NCBI GenBank assembly: GCA_050943935.1
Contig: JBMNQC010000015.1
Coordinates: forward strand, 1 to 40,559
Source of the DNA: Heteroscillospira sp050943935
Lineage (GTDB): Bacteria; Bacillota; Clostridia; Oscillospirales; Oscillospiraceae
Length of the DNA stretch: 40,559 bases
Reading direction: 5' to 3'
Shown one piece after another: positions 1 through 7,253 of this stretch. The notes under the pieces are model-generated. The model did no database searches and had not been told where the DNA came from. It was given only the letters and a program-made list of their open reading frames with translations. The stretch's first letter is position 1. Each line of letters opens with the position of its first letter. The translations under genes and the position numbers were made by a program.

Positions 1-161
1 AGCTTAGAACAGTTGACGCGCTTCAAGAGTATGACCCGGCCATCATCGGTCAGATCGTTGAGAAGGTAATTGTCTACGAAGGAACCCGGATTGAACTGGT
101 CATGAAGAACCAAGACTCTTATGAGGCGGTCTTCGCATTAACTGAGCAAATTAGCGCATAA
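1..161 (+). CDS. Large serine recombinase, C-terminal end (partial)
   Basis: Open from the left edge (frame starting at base 3) to a TAA at 159–161. The visible 52 residues include VEKVIVYEGTRIELVMKNQD, the beta-rich tail typical of serine site-specific recombinases carried by Clostridia transposons and integrative elements. The catalytic resolvase domain and zinc ribbon would lie to the left, outside the window. A hairpin with a T run follows at once. The gene probably sits at the very end of an element, because host-like coding sequence resumes at about base 200. Family recognition rests on the tail alone. Confidence 0.75.
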   Translation, partial: LRTVDALQEYDPAIIGQIVEKVIVYEGTRIELVMKNQDSYEAVFALTEQISA

Positions 162-165
162 AATT

Positions 166-217
166 ATTCGGTGGTTGTGCAATATCCCAAATTGCATAGC
201 CGCCGAATAAAATTTTT
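166..217 (+). terminator. Terminator of the left recombinase, near the element edge
   Basis: An 18-bp imperfect stem pairs 166–183 with 191–208 (15 of 18 positions identical as an inverted repeat) around a 7-nt loop, followed by a T run at 213–217. It begins five bases after the recombinase stop. The neighbouring gene remnant is in frame from about 200, so the right arm lies at or next to the element/host junction. Confidence 0.7.
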
Positions 218-352
218 GTCCCTTACTTGACACTCGCAGAGGGCTATGTCACCGGCACCGCGGCCAAGATGTTCGTAATAGCAGGCCCGGTGATAGTTTT
301 CGGTATGACCGCCAGCGTAATCTATGGCCTTATTTTGTGCCTGCTGCGGTAA
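200..352 (+). pseudogene. 3' remnant of a membrane-protein gene cut by the element
   Basis: After an in-frame stop at 197–199 the frame is open for 50 codons to TAA at 350–352. The peptide ends with a long hydrophobic helix (AKMFVIAGPVIVFGMTASVI, then YGLILCLL), as at the C-terminus of a polytopic transporter. There is no start codon or ribosome site. The simplest reading is that the recombinase-bearing element inserted near the 3' end of a transporter gene and left this tail. I cannot assign the family. Confidence 0.5.
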
Positions 353-379
353 TCCGCCGAAACGGCGATAAAAAAACTC

Positions 380-408
380 TTGACAAACCAAAAAGAAGAG
401 CGTATAAA
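380..408 (+). promoter_or_regulatory. Promoter of the T-box/leuB operon
   Basis: TTGACA at 380–385, a 17-bp spacer and TATAAA at 403–408. Transcription would start near 415, just before the T-box leader. Confidence 0.8.
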
Positions 409-414
409 AAAGCG

Positions 415-682
415 TATAAAACACGAGGAACCGGAAAATAGATCCGTAGACCTTTCAGAGAGCTGCCGGGTGGTGTGAGGCAGCGGGAAAGCGGATCTTA
501 ACTGGCCGGGGAGTGGGTACGCTGAACCGATGAGAAGTAGGCTGCACGGAGTTCCACCGTTAAAGGGAATAGCGATCGCTTTAGGGCCGTCGTGAAAGAG
601 GGCACAAATTTGTGCTGAATCAGAGTGGTACCGCGGAATATTTTCGCCTCTGACATCCGTATAGGATGTCGGAGGTTTTTTT
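415..682 (+). promoter_or_regulatory. T-box leader (probable leucine) with terminator
   Basis: The conserved T-box AGAGTGGTACCGCGG is at 622–636 and is followed by a terminator: stem 647–658 with 664–675, then seven T (676–682). Stem I features include AGAGAGC near 457 and a helix pairing GATCCG with CGGATC (492–497). A CTT codon followed by A lies at 497–500, on the 3' side of the putative specifier loop, which would specify leucine and agrees with the downstream leuB. T-boxes bind uncharged tRNA and permit read-through when the amino acid is scarce. The T-box call is firm; the specifier was assigned by eye. Confidence 0.9.
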
Positions 683-719
683 ATTTTCCGAGAGCATCAC
701 AGAAAATGGAGGAAAGAAT

Positions 720-1790
720 ATGGAAAAACAAATCGCAGTTATCAGAGGCGATGGGATAGGTCCCGAAATAGTCGGAGAGGCCGTCCGGGTGCTGGAGCGC
801 GTGGCTGAAAAATTCGGGCATACGTTTTCCTATGCCGAAGCCCCAATGGGCGGATGCGCCATTGATACATACGGGGACCCGCTGCCCGACGCGAGCCTCA
901 GGACCTGCCTGGAGGCGGACAGCGTGCTGCTTGGCGCTGTCGGAGGTCCGAAGTGGGAACAGGTGGACAAGAACATCCGCCCGGAAAAGGGCCTGCTGCG
1001 GCTGCGCAGCGGCATGGGCCTTTATGCAAATCTGAGGCCCGCCCGGATGTTTAAGCAGCTTGCGTCAGCATCTCCGCTGCATCCGGACGTGGTGGATGAG
1101 GGCATCGACTTTATGGTGGTGCGGGAGCTAATAGGCGGAATTTACTTCGGTGAGCATAGGACCGAAGCGGTCGGCAGCGAGGAGCTTGCCACGGATGTGA
1201 TGGCCTACAGCACCCACGAAATAGAACGTATCGCCCGCGTGGCGTTTGAAACGGCGCGCAAGCGCGGCCGCCGCGTGGTTTCCGTGGATAAGAGCAACGT
1301 GCTGGATTGCTCCCGCCTCTGGAAAAAGGTGGTCAACCGTGTTTCCGCGGAATATCCGGATGTGGAGCTGACACATATGCTGGTGGATAACTGCGCCATG
1401 CAGATAGTCCGCAAGCCGAGCCAGTTTGATGTGCTGCTGACGGAGAACATGTTCGGCGACATTCTTTCCGATGAGGCGAGCATGATTACCGGCTCCATCG
1501 GCATGATACCCTCCGCCAGCATGGGAGACGGCACCCGCGGCCTGTACGAGCCTATTCACGGCAGCGCGCCGGATATCGCGGGGCGGGATATGGCAAACCC
1601 CATCGGAACCATCCTCTCCGCGGCTATGATGCTCCGCTATTCCTTCGATATGCCGGCCGAGGCCGACGCGGTGGAGCAGGCGGTGTCCTCGGTGCTGGAC
1701 TCCGGCTGCCGCACGGCGGATATCTGGTCCGAGGGAACCACGAGAGTGGGCTGCAGAGAGATGGGCGAGAAAATCGCCCGGGCAATTTAA
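720..1790 (+). CDS. leuB: 3-isopropylmalate dehydrogenase
   Basis: Oxidative decarboxylation of 3-isopropylmalate with NAD in leucine synthesis (cytoplasm). 356 residues, the usual length. The start ATG at 720 follows a GGAGG; the frame is open further upstream but that part overlaps the leader terminator. Family signatures are present: GDGIGPEIV near the N-terminus, the LRLRSGMGLYANLRPA segment, VVRELIGGIYFGEHR, VDKSNVLD, and FGDILSDEASMITGSIGM with the metal-binding aspartates. The RELTGG-type loop favours LeuB over isocitrate or tartrate dehydrogenases. It is the first gene after a T-box, with a MatC-like carrier 30 bp downstream; leuA, leuC and leuD are not in the window. Confidence 0.93.
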   Translation: MEKQIAVIRGDGIGPEIVGEAVRVLERVAEKFGHTFSYAEAPMGGCAIDTYGDPLPDASLRTCLEADSVLLGAVGGPKWEQVDKNIRPEKGLLRLRSGMGLYANLRPARMFKQLASASPLHPDVVDEGIDFMVVRELIGGIYFGEHRTEAVGSEELATDVMAYSTHEIERIARVAFETARKRGRRVVSVDKSNVLDCSRLWKKVVNRVSAEYPDVELTHMLVDNCAMQIVRKPSQFDVLLTENMFGDILSDEASMITGSIGMIPSASMGDGTRGLYEPIHGSAPDIAGRDMANPIGTILSAAMMLRYSFDMPAEADAVEQAVSSVLDSGCRTADIWSEGTTRVGCREMGEKIARAI

Positions 1791-1820
1791 TTACGGTCAG
1801 CTGATTAGGAGGAGAGAAAA

Positions 1821-3074
1821 ATGATATCCAATGTTATTCCCATTTGTTCACTGCTGGTGCTGGTGGCGGTTATCGGCCTCAGCGTTATTACAAAAAAGAA
1901 CGCCGGTATTCTGGCAATCATTGCGGCTTTTATTTTCGCATCTGTTGCCGCGGCCAACGGCGTTGATATAAAGGTAAGCAAAATCGTAGCCGCCGGCTGG
2001 CCCATGTCCGTGTTCTTCATCGTGCTGGCGACCACCTTCATGTTCGGCATTGCCAACCTTAACGGCACCACGGAGGCGCTGAGCCAGAACATCGCCTGCC
2101 TTGCCCGGGGCAACGCCAAGCTGCTGCCTATCCTCTTTTTCGTTCTGGGCGCTCTGATTTCCGGCGCCGGCGCCGGAGGCCTGATTGTGGCGGTTATCAT
2201 GCCCATCGCTCTGTATGTGTCGGAGGAAAATAAGATTTCCCCAATTATGATGAGCCTGGTGACAATGGGAGGCATAATGGTTGGCGGCCTCTCTCCTCTG
2301 GCCATAAACGGCATAGTCGCGAAGCAGCTGGCCGCGGAGCAGGGACTTACCAACTACACACCGATGTGGATGGCTTACGGCGTCAGCATGACCGTGTTTT
2401 CCGCCGCGGCCTATCTGCTGTTCGGCGGACTGAAGCTGAAAAACACGGGAAATATTCCCTCGTTTGTGAAGTTCAATCACAATCAGGTAATAACCATTAT
2501 TGGAATCGCCGTGGTGCTGATTGCCGTTATGTTCTTCAAGCAGGACATTGGCCTGATGTGCTTCACCTGCGCCGGAGTTCTCCTGCTGCTGAATGTGGCC
2601 GACCAGAAAAAGGCGATAGCGTCCATCCCCTGGGCCACTATCCTGCTGATAGGCGGCATGGCTGTGCTCATAAACGTGGTTAAGACCTGCGGCGGAATAG
2701 ACTTCTTGTCCGAAAAGCTCTCCGGCATCATGGGCGCGAAGTCCGCCCAGCCCATTTTTGTTATTCTGGGCGGCCTGATGGGCGCTGTTTCCAGCGGAAC
2801 CGGCGTGGTTATGCCCACCCTCATCCCTCTGGCCTCCGAGCTTGCGGGCGAGCTGGGTACTGTTTCCGCCATGCGGCTTGTGATAGGCGTTATAGTGGGC
2901 ACCAACGGTGTGGTAATAAGCCCCCTGTCCACAGTCGGCGGTATCGCCGTGGGCAGCGCACCGGAGTCTGTGGATAAGGACAAGCTATATAACCAGCTGC
3001 TGATTGCCGCTGTCAGCTTCATACTGCTTAGTGCGCTGGCCTCCGCAGTTGGCCTGTTTACTATCTTCGGCTAA
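1821..3074 (+). CDS. MatC-like (IT superfamily) dicarboxylate carrier
   Basis: 417-residue integral membrane protein with about eleven hydrophobic segments. The N-terminal part (SVITKKNAGILAIIAAFIFA, then VSKIVAAGWPMSVFFIVLAT) resembles the MatC N-terminal domain of malonate/dicarboxylate carriers. Later segments carry glycine-rich re-entrant-like motifs (LISGAGAGGLIVAV; SSGTGVVMPTLIPL; NGVVISPLSTVGG). RBS AGGAGGAG precedes ATG 1821. It shares the T-box transcript with leuB and ends at a strong terminator. The substrate is unknown; the context suggests a carboxylate linked to leucine metabolism, which is inference. Confidence 0.75.
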   Translation: MISNVIPICSLLVLVAVIGLSVITKKNAGILAIIAAFIFASVAAANGVDIKVSKIVAAGWPMSVFFIVLATTFMFGIANLNGTTEALSQNIACLARGNAKLLPILFFVLGALISGAGAGGLIVAVIMPIALYVSEENKISPIMMSLVTMGGIMVGGLSPLAINGIVAKQLAAEQGLTNYTPMWMAYGVSMTVFSAAAYLLFGGLKLKNTGNIPSFVKFNHNQVITIIGIAVVLIAVMFFKQDIGLMCFTCAGVLLLLNVADQKKAIASIPWATILLIGGMAVLINVVKTCGGIDFLSEKLSGIMGAKSAQPIFVILGGLMGAVSSGTGVVMPTLIPLASELAGELGTVSAMRLVIGVIVGTNGVVISPLSTVGGIAVGSAPESVDKDKLYNQLLIAAVSFILLSALASAVGLFTIFG

Positions 3075-3089
3075 ATAAGAGGTACTCGG

Positions 3090-3143
3090 CACGGACTGAA
3101 AAATCCCCCGGAAGGGGGATTTTTCAGTCCGTGGGTTTTCTTT
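3090..3143 (+). terminator. Terminator after the leuB operon
   Basis: A perfect 20-bp stem (3090–3109 with 3114–3133) with a 4-nt loop, followed by a T-rich tract. It separates the leuB operon from the sigma-factor operon. Confidence 0.93.
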
Positions 3144-3192
3144 TATTCCCGTGTATTATACAATAGAGATAAAGAGAGGGGGTACGCAGGGC

Positions 3193-3726
3193 ATGGATGA
3201 GCTGGAGCTTATAGCCCGGCTGAGGGACAGGGACGAGAGCGCGCTGGAGGAGCTGCTGCGGCACTACAGGCCGCTTATGCGCTATATCATCGCCCCGCTG
3301 CTCCGGGACGCCCGGGAGCGGGAGGAGTGCCTCAGCGACATCTCCCTGCGCGTCTGGGAGAAAATAGAGCTGTACGACCCGGAAAAGGGCGGCTTTAAAA
3401 GCTGGCTCACAGCGCTCACCAGGAACACAGCTCTGAACCGGGCCAGAAAGGGGACGCCGGACGAGGAGGAACTTTTGGAAAAATACCCCGGCGGCGAACA
3501 CCCGGAGGAGAGGCTGCTCCGCCAGGAGAAGTACGAGGCGCTTAAAAACGCTCTGACCTCTCTGCCCAGGGAGGAGCGGGCGCTGTTTTACCGCAAATAT
3601 TATTATATGCAGCCCACGGCTCAGATAGCCTCGGAGCTGGGACTTACCGAGCGGGCTGTGGAGGGCAGGCTTTACAGACTGAAGAAAAAGCTGCGCAGGG
3701 CGCTGGGAGGTGACGACCTTGGATGA
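3193..3726 (+). CDS. ECF-like RNA polymerase sigma factor
   Basis: 177 residues from ATG 3193, which has AGAGGG about 12 bases upstream; an in-frame GTG at 3151 has no ribosome site. Region 2 lies in the first ~80 residues (LEELLRHYRPLMRYI, LSDISLRVWEKIELY, FKSWLTALTRNTALNRARK). Region 4 is at the C-terminus (LTSLPREERALFYRKYY, then a helix-turn-helix IASELGLTERAVEGRLYRLK). It overlaps the next gene, a large membrane protein, in the arrangement usual for a sigma factor with its membrane-bound regulator. The target promoters are unknown. Confidence 0.88.
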   Translation: MDELELIARLRDRDESALEELLRHYRPLMRYIIAPLLRDAREREECLSDISLRVWEKIELYDPEKGGFKSWLTALTRNTALNRARKGTPDEEELLEKYPGGEHPEERLLRQEKYEALKNALTSLPREERALFYRKYYYMQPTAQIASELGLTERAVEGRLYRLKKKLRRALGGDDLG

Positions 3727-5239
3727 AAACAGACATACTGCCGACACTCAGCTGGATGAGCTGCTTGCGGAGGGCGCGGCGCTGCTGCCTCCCGATGATG
3801 AGGTGGTGAGCGAAATAACACCGTGGCGTCACGCCATGGACAGGGTGATAGTGGGACTCGGCATGAGCACCCTGACGCTGAATTTTCTGTGGCTGAACTA
3901 TCTGCTGCCCGCCATAGGCGCGGTGCTGCTGGTGCTGGGCTTCCGCTCCCTGCGCCGGGAGAACGGCTGGTTCCGCCTGTGCTGGATACTTAGCATAACA
4001 GAGACGGCAATATTTGTGCTCGGTCTCGGCGTAAACGCCACTATCTGGCACGGTGAAATGCTCACATTCCTGGGCTGGGGCAAGATGAGCCTTCGCGTTC
4101 TGATGCTTATTGGTCTGCGCCAGGGACTTATAGCCGTGCAGCGCAAGGCGGGGATGAAAAAGGACGCGGGGCCTGCCACGGCGCTGCTGCTGTGGTGCGG
4201 ACTTGCGGCGCTTTTGGGATATGTACAGTACAGCGGACTTATCATCGGCGGACTGGTAGTGCTGGCCTATGTGCAGATACTGCGCTGTCTGTCCAAACTG
4301 TCCGGGGAGATAGACCAGGCGGGCTACGCCATAGAGGCCGCCCCCGTGCGCATTGGGGACGGTACCCTGCGCCTGTGGCTGTTTGCCGCCATGGCTCTGG
4401 CGCTCACGGTGGGCTTTGCGTTTTTCAGCTATTATCCCATGGACTGGCAGCCCGCCGGTACCCAGACGGAGAATACGGAGCTGCGCCAAGAGCTGCTGGA
4501 GCTGGGCTTTCCCGAGGATGTGCTGAACGATCTGACCGATGAGGACATAGCCGCCTGCGCCGGGGCAAAGCGGATAGTCAGCGACGTCTGGGAAAACCCG
4601 GTGAACGACGGACGGGAAGTGCGGACGACAGAGGGGAGCTACACCCAGATTCACACGGAATACGACGTAAAGGAGCTGCGCACCACAGGCGTGGCCGTGG
4701 AGCTGCCCGGAGATAGGGGCGGCTGGAAGATATTCCACCACTTCCGATGGGTGGTGCACCCCGGCTTCCGGGGCACGGAGGCCCTGCAGCTCTGGCCCAC
4801 GGACAGGATAGACGAGGGATGGAGCCCCGCAGAAAACCTCACCGGACGGCTGCTGTGCGAGATTGACGGCGTGACTAAAACAGCGCCCTATTACAGCCTT
4901 GGAAGAGAATCCTACATCAGCAACAGCTTCATGTGGGGCGAGAGACAAAATAACGATGTGTTCGCCTGCTTCTCCCTGCCCCGGAAGGGCGAAAACTGCC
5001 GGGGCTATGTGTCCTACGAGGTGCGGGAAAACAATGAGGACTATATAATAGACTCCTGGGTGAACTACGTCCACCAGCGGGGCTATCTGCAATACCCGGT
5101 GATGACGGCGGCGGAGCGGCGCATGAGAGGCGGCTTTAACGACAGCGTATTTTTCACCGTGCAGGACGCCCTGCAGTTTTACCCCGCGGATGAAAATCCC
5201 CAGACCTTCCGCCAGGAGAACGGACTGACCTATGACTAA
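3719..5239 (+). CDS. Polytopic membrane protein, putative sigma-factor partner
   Basis: 506 residues from TTG 3719; GGGAGG at 3705–3710 is ideally spaced for this codon but overlaps the alternative GTG at 3710. The start lies inside the sigma gene (8-bp overlap). A ~40-residue charged N-terminus is followed by five or six hydrophobic segments to about residue 240, then a ~260-residue hydrophilic domain, probably extracytoplasmic, rich in Trp and Tyr. I see no zinc anti-sigma motif. An anti-sigma or signal-sensing role is inferred from gene order only. The last 36 bp are duplicated at 5966–5999. Confidence 0.7.
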   Translation: MDENRHTADTQLDELLAEGAALLPPDDEVVSEITPWRHAMDRVIVGLGMSTLTLNFLWLNYLLPAIGAVLLVLGFRSLRRENGWFRLCWILSITETAIFVLGLGVNATIWHGEMLTFLGWGKMSLRVLMLIGLRQGLIAVQRKAGMKKDAGPATALLLWCGLAALLGYVQYSGLIIGGLVVLAYVQILRCLSKLSGEIDQAGYAIEAAPVRIGDGTLRLWLFAAMALALTVGFAFFSYYPMDWQPAGTQTENTELRQELLELGFPEDVLNDLTDEDIAACAGAKRIVSDVWENPVNDGREVRTTEGSYTQIHTEYDVKELRTTGVAVELPGDRGGWKIFHHFRWVVHPGFRGTEALQLWPTDRIDEGWSPAENLTGRLLCEIDGVTKTAPYYSLGRESYISNSFMWGERQNNDVFACFSLPRKGENCRGYVSYEVRENNEDYIIDSWVNYVHQRGYLQYPVMTAAERRMRGGFNDSVFFTVQDALQFYPADENPQTFRQENGLTYD

Positions 5240-5283
5240 AACACAGGACGCCACTTTAGGAGGGTGTTCGTAAAACAGTTAAG

Positions 5284-5320
5284 GGCCGGGTATCTGAAAG
5301 ACAGATACCCGGCCTTTTCT
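5284..5320 (+). terminator. Terminator of the sigma-factor operon
   Basis: A perfect 13-bp stem pairs 5284–5296 with 5302–5314 around a 5-nt loop, followed by TTTTCTTC. Confidence 0.9.
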
Positions 5321-5352
5321 TCGTATGGATAAGTACAGCAGAGCGTCTCCCG

Positions 5353-5452
5353 AGGCTCCCTTGTGTAAAGGGAGCTGTCAGCGAAGCTGACTGAGGGATT
5401 GCCAACCCCTCCGCCCCTGCGGGGCACCTCCCCTTACACAGGGGAGGCTTTT
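5353..5452. repeat. MITE-like ~100-bp element, copy 1
   Basis: Nearly identical to 30109–30210. The ends are 16-bp imperfect inverted repeats (AGGCTCCCTTGTGTAA against AGCCTCCCCTGTGTAA), and the interior holds small hairpins (around 5386 and GCCCCTGCGGGGC near 5413). Noncoding. It has the features of a miniature inverted-repeat element; I see no transposase for it in the window. Confidence 0.75.
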
Positions 5453-5466
5453 GGTGTATCAGAGCG

Positions 5467-5490
5467 TGTAGGGGCGCCCATTGCGCGCCC
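5467..5490 (+). repeat. REP palindrome (solo), + orientation
   Basis: A variant of the 23-bp REP found inside the RAYT gene: TGTAGGGGCGC followed by an imperfect palindrome. With the inverted copy at 5903–5926 it brackets the structured repeat at 5523–5890. Confidence 0.7.
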
Positions 5491-5522
5491 GTGTGCTGCG
5501 GTGAAATTAGTTCGTACTGCAT

Positions 5523-5890
5523 GGTCGTGTTCTGAAACCCATTTCTTTAAAGAAACGGGTTTCAAACTTCCCAAAGAACTTGCCTGAGTCGGATACTCTT
5601 TTGGGCCTCGCCGACGCGCACAACGCGCTCGTGCGGCGGTGGATGTGAGTCATGGCCTGCGTCGAAGTGTAGTGCTGTCAGGTGAGCTTAATGCTGAAAT
5701 CTACTGCCCAATTCCATCGAATCAGGCGCGACTTACGCCGCACTAACACTTCGCCATTTGAGTAAGGTGAGCCGAAGGCTCAGCTTACGGCCCATGGCGA
5801 ACGGTAAGTTTCTTTGGCGGGCGACACCGTTTCTTTTAAAAGAAATGGGGTCGCACTACGCAGCCATCAGGCTGCGCCACGTTCTCTATC
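5523..5890 (+). repeat. ~350-bp structured repeat, copy A
   Basis: Matches 11492–11885 (inverted) and the left part of 14608–14905. The left end is a long palindrome centred on TTTCTTTAAAGAAA (about 5537–5566); the right end has a second (about 5822–5855) built on the same TTTCTT/AAGAAA core; further hairpins lie between. Short open frames inside it (peptides such as ETHFFKETGFK) recur in all copies but have no ribosome site and are best taken as a by-product of the palindromes. No known element name is offered. Confidence 0.8.
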
Positions 5891-5902
5891 TGAGAATCAC
5901 AT

Positions 5903-5926
5903 GGGCGCGCAATGGGCGCCCCTACA
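5903..5926 (-). repeat. REP palindrome (solo), inverted orientation
   Basis: The reverse complement reads TGTAGGGGCGCCCATTGCGC and matches the copy at 5467–5490. The pair lies head to head around repeat copy A, like paired REPs in bacterial interspersed mosaic elements. Confidence 0.7.
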
Positions 5927-5965
5927 CGTTACGAATGAGTTTTCCGCAAACCTGACAGTTTAAAC

Positions 5966-5999
5966 CCTTCCGGCAGGAGAACGGATTGATGTATGACTA
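5966..5999 (+). repeat. Duplicate of the 3' end of the 3719–5239 gene
   Basis: About 88% identical to the last ~36 bp of the upstream gene, including the same reading frame (FRQENGLMYD and stop, against FRQENGLTYD and stop). The two copies bracket ~730 bp of terminator and repeats. Confidence 0.8.
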
Positions 6000-6039
6000 A
6001 GCACATCCCGCCGCGAAAGCCGCGGGCAATAAAAAACTA

Positions 6040-6068
6040 TTGACTTTCGCGCTTAAAAGTGATAGAGT
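6040..6068 (+). promoter_or_regulatory. Promoter of the tyrA leader
   Basis: TTGACT at 6040–6045, a 17-bp spacer and TAGAGT at 6063–6068. It lies directly upstream of the leader peptide. Confidence 0.65.
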
Positions 6069-6098
6069 GAGATTATCATAAAAAGAGGTGTCCGATTC

Positions 6099-6170
6099 GT
6101 GAGCTTTGCCGTGAACTATGCATACAGCTATTACCGCCGCGTGAGCAGCGGAATATTGCTGTGCCCGTAA
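6099..6170 (+). CDS. Tyrosine-rich leader peptide (attenuator)
   Basis: 23 codons from GTG 6099 to TAA 6168–6170, with AGAGGTG at 6084–6090 as ribosome site. Residues 7–12 are YAYSYY: four tyrosine codons in six, just ahead of the overlapping RNA helices. The gene downstream is prephenate dehydrogenase, the committed step to tyrosine. This is the architecture of ribosome-mediated attenuation (trp/his/phe leaders). Too short for ordinary gene calling. Confidence 0.85.
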   Translation: MSFAVNYAYSYYRRVSSGILLCP

Positions 6171-6225
6171 ACGGACGGCGACGGAATCGTATTTTTCCGC
6201 GGCTGCCTTGGGGCGGCCGCTTTTT
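6134..6225 (+). terminator. Transcription attenuator of tyrA
   Basis: Four segments can be traced. Segment 1 (6134–6140) pairs with segment 2 (6145–6151). Segment 2 (6146–6153) can instead pair with segment 3 (6195–6205): GCGGAA with TTCCGC, plus CAG with CTG. Segment 3 (6199–6206) pairs with segment 4 (6213–6220) to form a terminator followed by five T. A ribosome stalled at Tyr codons 11–12 (6129–6134) would cover segment 1, free segment 2 and prevent termination. Pairings were made by eye. Confidence 0.8.
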
Positions 6226-6246
6226 CATTGCTTGGAGGTATTTATC

Positions 6247-7092
6247 ATGGAGAAAACAATAGCTGTAATAGGCCTGGGACTCATAGGCGGCTCCGTGGCC
6301 ATGGCCCTGCGTGGCTTTGAGGACTACACGGTGGTGGGTGTGGATACAGACGGGGCCACTCTGAATTTTGCCCGCGCCCACGGCGTGGGCGACGTGGTGA
6401 CGGACGACGCCCTCTCAGCCGTACGGGGGGCGGATGTGACCTTTCTGTGCCTGCATCCCCGTGCCATAGTTGATTTTATGGCGGAGAACCGGAACGAATT
6501 TAAATCCGGCAGTCTGGTAACGGACGTCTGCGGCATAAAGACCGCCGTCATGGAGGGCGCGCGGGTGCTGCCGCCCCAGGTGGATTTCATAGGCTGCCAT
6601 CCCATGGCGGGCAAGGAGACCTCCGGCGTGTTCAACGCGGACAAAAACCTGTTCAAAAAGGCCCACTTCATCATAACGCCCCGGGCGGAGAGCCTGCCGG
6701 AGCACATAGACCTCATGGAGCGCATGGGCAGGCACATGGGCTTCCGTGACCTGGTGAACACCACTCCCGAGCACCACGACGCAATAATCGCCTACACCAG
6801 TCAGGTGATGCACATTCTGGCCGTGGCCGTCTGCGACGACCCGGACCTGTTCTCCTGCCGGGGCTTCGAGGGCGGCTCCTTCCGGGACTGCACCCGGGTG
6901 GCGGCTCTGGATGTGCCCCTGTGGACGGAACTGTTTTCCATGAACTCCAGGGCTTTGACGGGCGTGATACGCCGCCTTGAGGATAATCTCCGCTCCTACA
7001 GGGAGACAATAGAGCGGGGCGAGAGCCGCGCCCTGTCCGACAAGCTGGAGTTCTCCGCCGCCAGAAAGCGGAGGATGAATCTGGAGGTGTGA
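6247..7092 (+). CDS. tyrA: Prephenate dehydrogenase
   Basis: Oxidative decarboxylation of prephenate to 4-hydroxyphenylpyruvate, giving tyrosine. 281 residues from ATG 6247 with GGAGG nine bases upstream. The N-terminal Rossmann motif GLGLIGGS is at residues 9–16, DVCGIK near 96 and the active-site segment CHPMAGKETSG near 117–127. The C-terminal half is the helical dimerisation domain. No ACT regulatory domain follows, so feedback control may rely on the leader-peptide attenuator. No other aromatic genes are nearby. Confidence 0.93.
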   Translation: MEKTIAVIGLGLIGGSVAMALRGFEDYTVVGVDTDGATLNFARAHGVGDVVTDDALSAVRGADVTFLCLHPRAIVDFMAENRNEFKSGSLVTDVCGIKTAVMEGARVLPPQVDFIGCHPMAGKETSGVFNADKNLFKKAHFIITPRAESLPEHIDLMERMGRHMGFRDLVNTTPEHHDAIIAYTSQVMHILAVAVCDDPDLFSCRGFEGGSFRDCTRVAALDVPLWTELFSMNSRALTGVIRRLEDNLRSYRETIERGESRALSDKLEFSAARKRRMNLEV

Positions 7093-7106
7093 CGGCGGGG
7101 GAGGGA

Positions 7107-7162
7107 GTTAGTGAAAAGTGAATAATTGCGGCGTCGCTGCGCGACATATTTAAAAAATTTTC
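7107..7162. repeat. AT-rich interspersed repeat, copy 1
   Basis: AGTGAAAAGTGAATAATTG followed by a GC palindrome and a TTTAAA tract; resembles 14489–14556. Lies between tyrA and the coaBC terminator. Noncoding. Confidence 0.55.
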
Positions 7163-7216
7163 TTCCCCTAACAAGGAAACTGCTTCTGTTGAAGGTGCGG
7201 TGCTGTCGAAAAACAA

Positions 7217-7249
7217 AACCGGGTCCGGCGTTATGCGTCGGGCCCGGTT
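7217..7249 (-). terminator. Terminator of the coaBC operon
   Basis: An 11-bp stem pairs 7217–7227 with 7239–7249; on the minus strand it is followed by a T-rich tract. It lies just past the coaBC stop and could also stop tyrA transcription. Confidence 0.85.
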
Positions 7250-7253
7250 ATAT

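Noticed and set aside
164..424. 86-codon minus-strand frame next to the left recombinase
   Set aside because: It spans the terminator hairpin and the membrane-protein remnant read on the other strand; no family features.
3644..5254. 536-codon antisense frame opposite the sigma-partner gene
   Set aside because: No start context; the sense strand has coupled genes with ribosome sites and a terminator.
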